NCBI RefSeq assembly: GCF_000745975.1
Contig: NZ_JQKJ01000027.1
Location: 1-49,960, forward strand
DNA: 49,960 nt
Direction: 5' to 3'
Source of the DNA: Desulfobacter vibrioformis DSM 8776
Lineage (GTDB): Bacteria; Desulfobacterota; Desulfobacteria; Desulfobacterales; Desulfobacteraceae
This document shows positions 17,000 to 26,245 of the stretch, piece after piece. The position numbers and the translations under genes are program-made. Every line of letters begins with the position of its first letter. Within the stretch, counting starts at the first letter, position 1. Below the pieces are notes generated by a model. That model ran no database searches and was not told where the DNA came from. It saw only the letters and a program-made list of their open reading frames with translations.

Positions 17000-19101
17000 T
17001 CGGTACGCGCCGTAGATAGGGGGAAAGCCAGCCGGACAACCACCCAACCATCGTCTTCCCCGATGGTCATCCTGGCGTCCGTGCCATAATGATGGTCCAT
17101 GCAGCGCTGTACATATTCCAAACCCAGTTGGATACCCAGGCCGGCCTGGTCGGATTGGCCAGCCTGGAACCATCGGCCGGAGTTGGCTACGGTGAATAGG
17201 CATTTTTCGCCCTCAATGCGGACGCTGATCCGAATTTTCAAAGGCTTGGCCCCTGATTTGCGGCCGTATTTGATTGCGTTTTCCACAATGGGCTGACCTG
17301 TGAAAACCGGTATGTTGACCTGTCCGGCAGCCGCATCCGCCTCCACAACAGTTTCCAGATTTTTGCCAAAGCGGATTTTCTGTATCTTGAGATACTTTTC
17401 AATACGGCTAAGCTCCTGGGATACTGTGGACAAAGGTTCAAAACGATGGGCAAGGCAAGAATGGTAAAAACCTGCCAGGGCCTCGATCATTTCCACCCCC
17501 TCATCAGGTGCGGTCAGGACCATTTCCCGAATAGAGTTGAGGGTGTTGAATAAAAAATGGGGATTGACCTGATAACGCATTGATTCAAGCTCGCTTCGGA
17601 GCAAAAGCGCTTCAGCCTCCCGGGCGCGTCTTGCTTTTGCCTCTGTTTTTCTCAGCTCCGTCACGTCCTTCACGTTGCCGTGTATCATTTTAATTTCTCC
17701 TTGGTCATCCAGTTCTACGCGGGCGTGCAAGACTACTTGCAGGCGAATTTTGTCCATGCGGATCCACTCGCATTCAAAGCCGCTCACTTCGCCTTCCGAA
17801 CGGAGCCGCTCCAGGAATTGACCGCGCATGGAACGGTCGGCATAAAAAATTGCCGGGTCTTTGCCGATAAGTTCGTCCTCATTGGCTGAACCAATAAGCT
17901 TCACAAGCCTGGGGTTGGCTGCCATGATGCACCCGTCGCTGCTGGTTTGAAATATACCTTCCGCGGCGTTTTCAAATATCCCGCGGTACTTGCGTTCTGC
18001 CTCCTCTAAGGCACGATAGTCCTTCTGAAGCCGGGCGGCCATTTCGTTGAGATCCCGGGCCAGGCAGCCCACCTCGTCTTGGGTGTCCAGTTGCAGGCGT
18101 CGTTCCAGGTGGCCGCGGCATATCCCTTCGGAAAACGCCCGGCAACGCTCTATTCCCCTGACAACCGGGGCGGTCAGCAGGAAGATTGCGGCAATCAACA
18201 GGACGATGATACCAACCACCACAATGCTGGTAATCTTCCCCAGCAACTTTACCGGAGCCAGTATGTCTTCCATGGGCTGTGAGATCAATATCGTCCACCG
18301 GGGGGTTCTGAGTTGATCAAAGGCGACAAGGTGTTCCCCTTTGGAATCACGGTAGCGGAAAATGTCTGCGTCCCGGTTTTTAAAGGCTGTCCTAAGTTCC
18401 CCGGGCGGCGGTGAATAGTGTTCCCAATGGGAAGGCGCACTGAGCTTAAGACCGTTGGGAGAGGCAGCGGGCATAGAGGGATCGAAAAAATAAAGCTTTC
18501 CTTTCGGCTCCAGGGTGTGAAGCTTTAAGACCTCATGGCCGAAGCGCCCCAGATCCACGGCAGACCGGAGGATAGCGAGCACCTTTCCCTGATAACGGAC
18601 CGGGGCGGTCAAAGGAACAAGGGGCCGAGCATCGGCAACACCCGGCAGGGTACGGCCGATGCTTGATATCCCGGAAAAGCCTGCCACGGCTCCCGGCCGT
18701 ATGCTGATGACTTCCCGGCAGTGGGCCACGTACGTTCGTTGGGGATCGTTGCTGGCAACGCATTCTCCGTTTTTAAGCATCAAATTGATGCTGGAATACG
18801 ATTCCCGGCGCACCACGGTGGAGAAATATTCCCTAAATGCGGACAACAGCCTGGGATTTTTGCAATCCCGGGCAGTCTTGATAACCAGGGGCATGGCGGC
18901 CCAGTATTCAAATTTGCTCAACTCGGTGTCAAATCTTCGCTGGAAAAATTCCGCCATGATAGCGGCAGTATTCTTGAGCCGCTGTTTGGCCCTTTGTTCC
19001 AACTCTCTGGCGGCAAATAGGTACACCATCGTTGAGGAGGCCAGTGCTGCGGTGATGACGATGCCGGTGAGTATTATTGTCAGTTTGGTCCTCAGATTCA
19101 T
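16996..19101 (-). CDS. LytS/YehU-type sensor histidine kinase with extracellular sensor, HAMP and PAS
   Basis: A 701-residue inner-membrane kinase. An N-terminal helix (7-30) and a second helix near 290-312 flank an extracytoplasmic dCache-like sensor region. HAMP follows (about 313-365), then a PAS domain (about 375-490; KYRGIFENAAEGIFQ, GCIMAANPRLVKLIG). The kinase core is of the His_kinase/LytS type: phospho-acceptor His515 in QVNPHFLFNTLNSI, N box QPIVENAIKYG, and glycine box GLGIQLGLEYV. It precedes and overlaps its LytTR partner by four bases. The next gene upstream, divergently transcribed, is the 666-residue protein, which may be a target. Confidence 0.93.
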   Translation of the reverse strand: MNLRTKLTIILTGIVITAALASSTMVYLFAARELEQRAKQRLKNTAAIMAEFFQRRFDTELSKFEYWAAMPLVIKTARDCKNPRLLSAFREYFSTVVRRESYSSINLMLKNGECVASNDPQRTYVAHCREVISIRPGAVAGFSGISSIGRTLPGVADARPLVPLTAPVRYQGKVLAILRSAVDLGRFGHEVLKLHTLEPKGKLYFFDPSMPAASPNGLKLSAPSHWEHYSPPPGELRTAFKNRDADIFRYRDSKGEHLVAFDQLRTPRWTILISQPMEDILAPVKLLGKITSIVVVGIIVLLIAAIFLLTAPVVRGIERCRAFSEGICRGHLERRLQLDTQDEVGCLARDLNEMAARLQKDYRALEEAERKYRGIFENAAEGIFQTSSDGCIMAANPRLVKLIGSANEDELIGKDPAIFYADRSMRGQFLERLRSEGEVSGFECEWIRMDKIRLQVVLHARVELDDQGEIKMIHGNVKDVTELRKTEAKARRAREAEALLLRSELESMRYQVNPHFLFNTLNSIREMVLTAPDEGVEMIEALAGFYHSCLAHRFEPLSTVSQELSRIEKYLKIQKIRFGKNLETVVEADAAAGQVNIPVFTGQPIVENAIKYGRKSGAKPLKIRISVRIEGEKCLFTVANSGRWFQAGQSDQAGLGIQLGLEYVQRCMDHHYGTDARMTIGEDDGWVVVRLAFPLSTARTE

Positions 19102-19493
19102 AGAATTCCTAACTCAATCGGTATCTCTTTGCATATTTTCTATAGTATTTATCAACTGTGATGACAAGGACGGACTTGAGAACCCCGACCCCAGCCCATG
19201 GCCAAGAGACACACGTCGTCTCTGCCCTGCCGTTCACCGAAATTTTCCCTCCTTTCATCGGATATCGTCATACATGAAGTTTACTTGCCGTGGGAATAGG
19301 GCTATTTGAGTTTAAAGGCAATTGAATCGTTCTGATTGAACAAACCCGGAGGAATACCCCACATTTTTTGAATTGACAGGAAAAATTTTACACTAACAAA
19401 TCGCGGGCATTTGCCATTCAACTTTTTGGGAAGTGCCGGAGCAGATGGGGTCAAAGCGATCTGATTTTTTCATATCCAAGACAAGGAGGCAAA
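19102..19493. other. Intergenic region between divergent kinase and toxin-like gene
   Basis: This 392-bp stretch has no convincing coding frame. A TTGACA occurs at 19373-19378, about 115 bases before the toxin-like gene, but no good -10 lies at the right distance. AAGGAGG at 19484-19490 is the ribosome binding site for the gene at 19494. I did not find a clear LytTR direct repeat by eye. Confidence 0.5.
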
Positions 19494-21494
19494 ATGAACG
19501 CATTAAAGGTAACCGGTTCGGATATCGTACAGGATATTGCATCTTCAGGCGCGGCCTATGCGCTGGACGCATTATTTGAAGGTGCGGAAGTCCCCCTCGA
19601 TGGCATAGGCTCGGATGTCTCTGGCCTGATTATGTCTTTGCTGTTCAAGGGCGGGGGCAACCCAGACAATAAAATCCTAAAGGATCTGGATCAGATCCAA
19701 TCCACCTTGGAAACCATTGAAACCCAGCTCGGCGTATTCGAAAAGCAGCTTGAGGCGCTTAAGGAACAGATGGCCATAGATACCTCTGATATTGAAAACA
19801 ATAACGAAAAAGTGGCGTTGAATAAATATATCGACACTATTGACTATTCTTGGGAGTGTTTTTATGGCTTGCGGATCCAAAACAAAGACGGGAGCTGGAG
19901 TTGGACCTCGGATCTTAATAGCCTTAAGACGCTTGCCGACTCAATTCTTGGCAAAGATTCCAATGCGCAGAATATTCCCAGTCCGGATTCAGTTAGATAT
20001 CCGTTGTTTTGCATTCACAATGGTCTCACCGGAGAGGGCGACACAGAGGGGAATTTGTTCCAGGACATTGCCAATAATGCGGTCCTCCATGTTGACGCAG
20101 GGGGTGACCGCCTGGGGTATTTTTACGTCATGGAAAATTATTTCGGAAAGATGCTCCATGTCCAGACCAAGGCGGCGACCCTGATTGTCGAGGCACATCG
20201 ATATCGCGATGAATCCGATTCCGGCAAGGACGAGACTGTCAACGATGCCACAATCTTTATGGAGTGGTACCGCAGTCATATCGAGGACCAGGTGGAATGC
20301 TTCCTTAAATCAGTGGAGTACTACATCGTCAACACGGCAAGACTTTATAAGGGGTTTGCCGAATTCATCCCCAATGCCGATACCATGTTCCGGCGTGCGG
20401 ACCTCAGTGCGGCCTGGCTTTCACGCAGGCACCGGCCAAACCCGGATCATGGGGCGGACGGGCAGCACATGGTCGCTTATAGGGCCATTGGCGGCCCACA
20501 GCGGTTGAGCCAGTATCCGGATCAATGGAAGGACAGTGTTCAAAAGGCGGACTGGAACAGGATGCTGTACAAGAAAACCGGCGAATCTGATTCATTTGAC
20601 GTCCCCAAATATACAAATGCCAAAGTACACGACAACAAGAGCACCGCAACATACGTCCAATATCACTATGACAAGGAGAGGCAGGATTGTCTCAGCGATG
20701 CCAAAACGATTGCCGTGACAAAATTTTTTACCTCCGATTTTACAACAGCCCGGAAGGTCGGCGTGGACTTTTACCTCCACGACTTTCCTTACAGGCCTGG
20801 TGCCGAAACTCAGGTGGCATGGGTTAACGCGAAAGGGAATCCTCCGGAAGACGGTGAAAAAAGTATCCTGTACGGCCATATTCTGGACATCCAGCAATTG
20901 TGGGCGCTAGCCTGGGGCAAGTGGGATGTCAGCCATTCCCACAACTCTCATCACGGCTTGGACTCCATGGAACACTCCTGCAAGGGTGCTTCTCCACATG
21001 ATTCCAGGGATTTGGACGGATGGAACAGCCTGGAGGTATGCGCCTATCCCAGCACTACAACAGACTTTATGTCAGAATACGGCGTGAAAGTCTCCGGCCA
21101 TTTTTTTGAGGAAAACGCCAATGTGGGCCATTTCACATGGGTCGGGTCTTCCAAGGTATCGTTAAAGGCGCATTATTCGGCAGCCATAAAAGGAGACTGG
21201 GAGATGAAGCATAAAGCATACCCGGGAAACCATGAATGGGGGCTCTACGTCTGGCTTCAAAGCAGCGAAGGGCATGACAGCAAGGATTTTACCCGGAGTA
21301 TCACCAAGGATCTGAAAAGCGCATCGGATAAATCCTTAGAGATCTCCATTCCGCCGAACCATTCCTTTTATATCTCCATTGGCTCAAGAATGAAAGGCAA
21401 CTGGGAAGATATCGAGTGTACTGACGGTAACTGGCATCATTGGCACGGGAAATTAACCACCCATGTTAAAGATTTATTTTTTGTGGTGAAATAG
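19494..21494 (+). CDS. Uncharacterised 666-residue protein with pore-forming-toxin-like layout
   Basis: I do not recognise the family. There is no signal peptide. Residues 1-55 contain small, Gly/Ala-rich hydrophobic stretches (SSGAAYALDALFEGA, SDVSGLIMSLLFKGGG), followed by an amphipathic, coiled-coil-like helix at about 60-95 (LDQIQSTLETIETQLGVFEK). The middle (100-420) is mixed, with many Tyr and Trp. The last 150 residues look beta-rich and Trp/His-rich (GHFTWVGSSKVSLKAHYS, GKLTTHVKDLFFVV). A hydrophobic helix pair plus helical bundle plus beta C-terminus is the plan seen in several cytosolically made, lysis-released pore-forming toxins, but that comparison is by layout only. It has a strong AAGGAGG site and its own terminator. 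Confidence 0.7.
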   Translation: MNALKVTGSDIVQDIASSGAAYALDALFEGAEVPLDGIGSDVSGLIMSLLFKGGGNPDNKILKDLDQIQSTLETIETQLGVFEKQLEALKEQMAIDTSDIENNNEKVALNKYIDTIDYSWECFYGLRIQNKDGSWSWTSDLNSLKTLADSILGKDSNAQNIPSPDSVRYPLFCIHNGLTGEGDTEGNLFQDIANNAVLHVDAGGDRLGYFYVMENYFGKMLHVQTKAATLIVEAHRYRDESDSGKDETVNDATIFMEWYRSHIEDQVECFLKSVEYYIVNTARLYKGFAEFIPNADTMFRRADLSAAWLSRRHRPNPDHGADGQHMVAYRAIGGPQRLSQYPDQWKDSVQKADWNRMLYKKTGESDSFDVPKYTNAKVHDNKSTATYVQYHYDKERQDCLSDAKTIAVTKFFTSDFTTARKVGVDFYLHDFPYRPGAETQVAWVNAKGNPPEDGEKSILYGHILDIQQLWALAWGKWDVSHSHNSHHGLDSMEHSCKGASPHDSRDLDGWNSLEVCAYPSTTTDFMSEYGVKVSGHFFEENANVGHFTWVGSSKVSLKAHYSAAIKGDWEMKHKAYPGNHEWGLYVWLQSSEGHDSKDFTRSITKDLKSASDKSLEISIPPNHSFYISIGSRMKGNWEDIECTDGNWHHWHGKLTTHVKDLFFVVK

Positions 21495-21534
21495 GAGTCG
21501 GTACAAAAAACTTTCGGACAAAAAAAGGGATACT

Positions 21535-21579
21535 CCGGATCGATGCGTCATTTCGATGCGTCATTGATCCGGTTTTTTT
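21535..21579 (+). terminator. Terminator with duplicated 13-mer in the loop
   Basis: CCGGATC (21535-21541) pairs with GATCCGG (21566-21572) and is followed by seven T residues. The loop of 24 bases consists of a tandem duplication: CGATGCGTCATT occurs at 21541-21552 and again at 21554-21565. It lies 41 bases after the stop of the 666-residue gene. Confidence 0.75.
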
Positions 21580-22164
21580 ATTTTAAGCCAAATGAGATGT
21601 GGGTTGCCGGTAACGCCGACAGTGCTCATTCCCTGGGTGCGGATGGAGATTACCTACTTTACTTCAAAGAAGTGAAACTAAATCCTGAATCGTTTCAGCT
21701 TTTGAGACATTTAAAACCTTCGCATCCGCACCCCCCGCCTTTTTCCCTGTCAGTAGTTCGATCAAAACAATCATAACACTTGGCTTCAGACCAGTGGTTC
21801 TTCATGGCGTATGGCAGCCTGAACCCACTGCCACGGGCTGACCTGACATATCGTCGTCCAGGTATAGCCCACAACAACGTAAGGAAGTCATTCATAATTT
21901 AAATGCGTTTGCCCTGAAACTTCCCCCCTTGCCGCTGGTATGTTGCAGGCGTTTGTATTATGATGCGTCGGTATTTTGGATAGAGTATAGGAATTTTCAT
22001 TTCCTAAAACCTAAAACCTAAAACTTAACAACCCACCCGAAGGGCGATAACTTAACGGCGTTCAAGGAAATGGTATGGCCGTACCTTTAATGCATGTGGC
22101 AAAATATGAACATTGACCGATATATCAGATCCGTGGTCCGGCAGCGTCAGAATGGGGTGTATTG
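21580..22164. other. Non-coding or decayed stretch before the GGDEF gene
   Basis: About 585 bp without a supported gene. Short open frames exist on both strands (plus 21543-21776, minus 21695-21895) but none shows a family motif, good ribosome site or sensible composition. A plus-strand segment around 21786-21897 reads as a short open stretch with no start and may be a remnant of a lost gene. At 22001-22030 there is a small repeat, CTAAAACCTAAAACCTAAAA. Confidence 0.4.
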
Positions 22165-23742
22165 ATGGGCATTCGCGTTTTTTATTATCTTCCCAATCTG
22201 TTTGCCGCGGTTCTGACAGCAATGATTGCCTATTACTTATGGCCCAAGCGGTCCATCAGGGGGGCGAACAGCCTGTTTTATTTTCTGGTCGGCACCACCA
22301 TCTGGGCGTTGAGTGAGGCCCTTCTTTATTTTGACAATTCAATCCCGGCCAAAATACGGATTACCCAGCTTCAATATGTGGGCGTCTGCACAATTCCAAT
22401 CAATAGTTTTATTTTTATCTGGCGGTATGTGGGATGGGATTCGTGGCTGGACCGGCAGGCGGTCAGGATGTTGTACTTTGCATCCGCATTCATGCTGGGC
22501 ACTGCCTGGACAAACGACCTGCACGGCTGGGTCTGGCCGGAAATGGTCAGGGACGACAGCGGACCTTTTACCATGCTTGCGATTACCCACGGACCGGCCT
22601 TCTGGTTCTGGGTGACATTTTCATATTTTTGTATTGCAATTGTCTTTACGGTGATCATCCGGGCGTATCTTATATCCCCGACTCTTATCCGTGGGCAGTA
22701 CCGTTTGCTGTTTGTCGGTCTTCTGGTACCGTTTATTGCCAATATTGCTTATATTTACAAACTGCTGCCGGTAGCGAATATGGATCCGACACCCATCTGT
22801 TTCTGTGTAACGGCGCTTTTGATGGGTTACAGCTTTATCCGGCATCGGATGTGTGATGTGATGCCCTTGGCCCGGGACGAGGTATTTTTCAGCCTCACCG
22901 ACGGTATTATGGTTTTTGATAACCGTAATCGTCTGGCATTTATAAACCCCGAAGCGGAAAAAATACTGGGCCACAGCAATAACGATGTTGTAGGTAAAAA
23001 AATCCTTCAGTTTGTTGGTGAAGATCTGCTGCCCAGCCAGACTGAACAGGACGCCGGTTCTGAAATAAAATTTCCGGTCAACGGAAAGGAACGCATCTTT
23101 GATCTGAGATCCAACCCACTGATCAACGCCCATGGCGAACCTTTAGGCTGGCTGCTTGTCTGGCGGGACATTACCAAAAGAAAAAAACTGGAGGATAATT
23201 TACGATATCTTGCCACCACAGATCCCTTGACCGGGGCGTATAACCGGCGTCGTTTCATTAGAACAGGATCAGACGAGGTTGCGCGCTCCCTGCGTTTTCA
23301 AAAGAGCATGTGCGTGCTGATGGTGGATATCGACCATTTCAAAAAGATCAATGATGAATACGGTCATGATTTTGGAGACCTTGCTTTAAAGGCTGTGACT
23401 AAGGTATGCAAACAGACCATTCGAAATATAGACACCTTTGGCCGTCTGGGTGGTGAAGAGTTTGCCGTGATTATGCCGGAAACCAATATCCAGCAGGCGG
23501 TCACCGGGGCTGAACGCCTGCGTAAAGCAATTATGGCCCTGAGTATCCAATCTGCCGGGATGAGTGTAACCGTTACGGTGAGTATTGGTGTGGCCTGTTT
23601 AAATGACCAGGATCAAACCATCGAATTGATTTTAAAAAAAGCGGATCAGGCATTGTATCATGCTAAAAACAGCGGCAGAAACCGGGTTTGTTCCGCTGAC
23701 GGGCAGGGTATATATCGAGGGGATTTCGGTCAGGCTCTGTAG
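22165..23742 (+). CDS. Diguanylate cyclase with N-terminal 7TM region, PAS and GGDEF
   Basis: A 525-residue inner-membrane cyclase making cyclic di-GMP from two GTP. Residues 1-225 contain seven hydrophobic segments of the histidine-kinase N-terminal 7TM type. A PAS domain follows (about 235-340; DEVFFSLTDGIMVF, LAFINPEAEKILG). The GGDEF domain (about 350-515) has GGEEF at about 429-433, so the active site is intact, and RNID five residues before it forms a complete RxxD inhibitory I-site. The ATG at 22165 sits seven bases after GGGG; the frame can also open at TTG 22162. Only a few bases separate its end from the ileS relic on the other strand. Confidence 0.93.
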   Translation: MGIRVFYYLPNLFAAVLTAMIAYYLWPKRSIRGANSLFYFLVGTTIWALSEALLYFDNSIPAKIRITQLQYVGVCTIPINSFIFIWRYVGWDSWLDRQAVRMLYFASAFMLGTAWTNDLHGWVWPEMVRDDSGPFTMLAITHGPAFWFWVTFSYFCIAIVFTVIIRAYLISPTLIRGQYRLLFVGLLVPFIANIAYIYKLLPVANMDPTPICFCVTALLMGYSFIRHRMCDVMPLARDEVFFSLTDGIMVFDNRNRLAFINPEAEKILGHSNNDVVGKKILQFVGEDLLPSQTEQDAGSEIKFPVNGKERIFDLRSNPLINAHGEPLGWLLVWRDITKRKKLEDNLRYLATTDPLTGAYNRRRFIRTGSDEVARSLRFQKSMCVLMVDIDHFKKINDEYGHDFGDLALKAVTKVCKQTIRNIDTFGRLGGEEFAVIMPETNIQQAVTGAERLRKAIMALSIQSAGMSVTVTVSIGVACLNDQDQTIELILKKADQALYHAKNSGRNRVCSADGQGIYRGDFGQAL

Positions 23743-23746
23743 TGAC

Positions 23747-24043
23747 CTAATACCGCGGGCAGGCCATGGCAATCCCACCCCACCTGCGGTCCACAAACCG
23801 TCCCTGCATGGTGAAAAACCGCGGGATGGTGTCCTTGATATAAGAGGTGAGGATATGGCCGTAGTGAGGCATGCCCGTGGCAAAGAGCGGACCGTCGTAA
23901 AAAAAATATAGGGCGGTTTGTCTTTGGTTTTTTTCAAGGGATTTTTCAAAAATCCCGTTCTCTTTCCAGAAATTGAGGATCTCTTCCTCACAAAGGCTTG
24001 GGATAAAAGCGAAAAAAGGTTGGAAAATTATTGGGGGTGGCAA
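23747..24043 (-). pseudogene. ileS: Isoleucyl-tRNA synthetase N-terminal relic
   Basis: The 98-residue frame matches the start of a eukaryote-like (type 2) IleRS: EEEILNFWKENGIFEKSLEKN, then YDGPLFATGMPHYGHIL with the HIGH-equivalent PHYGH, then KDTIPRFFTMQGRFVDRRWG. After that a one-base loss changes the frame; moving one frame restores WDCHGLP exactly where the family has it, and a few codons later similarity stops against the end of the GGDEF gene. About 90 percent of the roughly 1,000-residue enzyme is absent, so it is non-functional. A normal ileS must exist elsewhere. It is oriented convergent to the cyclase and divergent from the AraC regulator. Confidence 0.85.
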
Positions 24044-24215
24044 AAGCTACGAACTGCGTAAATGAACTGCTTCTTACGGGGCAATTTTACCCCTGAAAAT
24101 GGCTCCTTAAGACTTCAAAACGGTTTTTATTGGGATGATATCGCTTTAATATCAATAAGATATATCTGTTCTACTCCGATAAAATCGATATATCCTGATC
24201 TCCCATGAAAATTAT

Positions 24216-24241
24216 TTGACAAAAATAAATTCCTGTATAAT
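24216..24241 (+). promoter_or_regulatory. Possible promoter of the AraC regulator
   Basis: A perfect TATAAT (24236-24241) lies 52 bases before the AraC start, and TTGACA is at 24216-24221. The spacing is only 14 bases, shorter than the usual 17, so either the -35 is not used or the promoter needs an activator. The surrounding 24044-24293 is AT-rich and without a gene. Confidence 0.4.
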
Positions 24242-24293
24242 AAAGTTATAAAAATCTAACAAGATTTGAATATAATAAGTTTTGGTGGCGATA

Positions 24294-25319
24294 ATGAATG
24301 AGTCCAGATTGTTTGAGCAGTTTCAGTGCTATGGCCGACGCCCTGACAGGGAGGGCAACGAAACTGTGCTGACCCTGTCCCGGGCCATCGGAGAGGGGTA
24401 CCGCAGGGAGATACCGCTGGGACCGGGGCTGAAACTGTATCTTGAGAATTATACCCTGAAAGAACAGCTCAGTGCCCGGGTGGTGCCGGAAAAATGCCCC
24501 CTGGGAATCTCCCTTTGCATATCCGGCCGGCTTAACTGGATTCCGGACCGGCCCGGACCTGTTCCGGCATACCGGACACTGTCCGGGCAGTTTGATATAT
24601 CGGTATCCGGATCAGATATGGATGACGGATTCATTGAGTGCATGCCCCATGAACCGATTCGGCTCATCAGTCTTCTCATTGAACCGGACAGGCTGCCTTG
24701 CAGAGCAGTTCATGCAGATATCATGGAGAGCTTGCCATTTGCCTCACCAGCCAGCCGGACACAATTGTTTTCATATATGAAACACCACCTGAACCCTTCC
24801 ATGGATATGGCGGCCCGGCAGTTGATGAACTGCCGGCTGACAGGAATCTCCAAAACCTTTTACCTGACCGCCAAATCCCTGGAGATCATTGCCCTGGCCC
24901 TGGGCAGTCTTGAAAACGCTTCCACATTTTTGTCCGCGTTGCCCCCAGGCCATGGCCGGCGTGTGGGCAGCCGGGAAAAAGAGGCCCTTTACCAGGTTCG
25001 CCACATCCTGGATCAACAATATCCTGACCCGCCTTCCCTGGCACAGCTTGCCCGGCAAACCGGGCTGAATCAAACCAAGTTGAAAAAAGGGTTCAAGCTC
25101 CTGTTCAATACCACCATCTCTTCCTATGTCCTGACCCGGAGAATGGAAAAGGGGCATGACCTGTTGAAAAAAGGGGAAACCACCGTGTCAGAGGTTGCCT
25201 ATAAGGTTGGTTATGCCAACCGGGCCCATTTTACAAGGGCCTTTACCCGCCAGTTCGGATACCCGCCGGTGGACCTGCTCAGGCACGACCTCCGGGACAA
25301 TCCCAGGGATTCTGTTTAA
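24294..25319 (+). CDS. PchR-like AraC-family transcriptional regulator
   Basis: A 341-residue regulator with an N-terminal ligand-sensing region (to about 225) and a C-terminal AraC DNA-binding domain of two helix-turn-helix units (about 235-330; PPSLAQLARQTGLNQTKLKKGF and TVSEVAYKVGYANRAHFTRAF). The N-terminal half resembles PchR-type proteins, which sense siderophores and activate TonB receptor genes. The ATG at 24294 has GGTGG five bases upstream; TTG 24282 is an alternative. It faces the methyltransferase/ECF/TonB operon, converging at 25319/25406, and is the obvious candidate to control it. Confidence 0.88.
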   Translation: MNESRLFEQFQCYGRRPDREGNETVLTLSRAIGEGYRREIPLGPGLKLYLENYTLKEQLSARVVPEKCPLGISLCISGRLNWIPDRPGPVPAYRTLSGQFDISVSGSDMDDGFIECMPHEPIRLISLLIEPDRLPCRAVHADIMESLPFASPASRTQLFSYMKHHLNPSMDMAARQLMNCRLTGISKTFYLTAKSLEIIALALGSLENASTFLSALPPGHGRRVGSREKEALYQVRHILDQQYPDPPSLAQLARQTGLNQTKLKKGFKLLFNTTISSYVLTRRMEKGHDLLKKGETTVSEVAYKVGYANRAHFTRAFTRQFGYPPVDLLRHDLRDNPRDSV

Positions 25320-25405
25320 TCCTTGGGAAAAAAGTTTCTTGTCTGCCGGGTTTATTATTGCATACCAGTCATGATGAAATGGCACCTGGTATAAATTGCA
25401 TCGGT

Positions 25406-26245
25406 TCAGGGCACAACCCCTGTGAACATCGTATAGGTGAAAAATCCATAGTAGGCAGGGCTGGCCAAAATAAACCTGTCCGATTCCGGATCTGTCAGGG
25501 CCTTGTAAAGTGCCTGATCCCCGGGGCTCAGCCCGGGTAAGGATTTTCCCCAGCGCATGCAAAAAAGATCTGCCACGGCCCGCAGGATCCTGGGGTCCAG
25601 GGGGTGGTAAATATCTTGCAAAAAGGTCTTGCACCGGATGTTTTTAAGGCCCAGATCCTTTAATGCCCCGGCTGTGAACATGAAGTGGTGCTGGGGGGCC
25701 ATGCCGCTTTCAAACGGGGCTGCCCCCTGGGGGGTTGCATTGAGACGGGCCTCCAGAATCGGGTATCCCGGCAGCAGTGCCTGGGAAGACCAGGCTGCAA
25801 GGATGATCCGGCCGCCGGGTTTTACCACCCGTTTCATCTCCGCCAGGGGTTCGCCGACCAAGTCCTTTGCATAGTTGATGCAGTCCAGGCTCAAAGCCCA
25901 GTCAAAGAGGTTGTTTTCAAATTCAAGACAGGTTACGTCTCCCTGCACAAACTCCGGGGGTGGGGGCAATCCGGTTGAGGACGAAAAGGTACGGACAATA
26001 CGCCGGGCGATTTCGATAAATTCGGTTTCCCTGTCCAGGCCCACCACCTCCACCCCTTTCCCAAAGGCTTCCATGGCCGGAAGGCCGATGCCGCAGCCAA
26101 GATCAAGCCCTTTTCCTTTCAAGCCCAGAAAATCAAACATGGTGCACAACACCTGTTTTCTTAAGGGATGGGAACAGGCAAGGCTGCGAATATATCCGTT
26201 GGCGTGGCAGGACAAAACTTCAATGATTTCTTCATTTTCTGGCAA
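25406..26245 (-). CDS. Class I SAM-dependent methyltransferase, last gene of the metallophore operon
   Basis: A 279-residue methyltransferase with motif I LDLGCGIGLPAMEAF and the acidic end of strand beta2 in VVGLDRE; later, FVQGDVTCLEF and WALSLDCINYA supply motifs II and post-II, and VVKPGGRIILAAW motif III. The start chosen is TTG 26245, because GGAGG lies six bases upstream; ATG 26263 has no ribosome site and the frame upstream of it is only a shadow of the neighbouring gene. It overlaps the upstream methyltransferase by 14 bases. A substrate cannot be read from the sequence; the context suggests modification of a metallophore or a metal-bound tetrapyrrole. Confidence 0.82.
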   Translation of the reverse strand: MPENEEIIEVLSCHANGYIRSLACSHPLRKQVLCTMFDFLGLKGKGLDLGCGIGLPAMEAFGKGVEVVGLDRETEFIEIARRIVRTFSSSTGLPPPPEFVQGDVTCLEFENNLFDWALSLDCINYAKDLVGEPLAEMKRVVKPGGRIILAAWSSQALLPGYPILEARLNATPQGAAPFESGMAPQHHFMFTAGALKDLGLKNIRCKTFLQDIYHPLDPRILRAVADLFCMRWGKSLPGLSPGDQALYKALTDPESDRFILASPAYYGFFTYTMFTGVVP

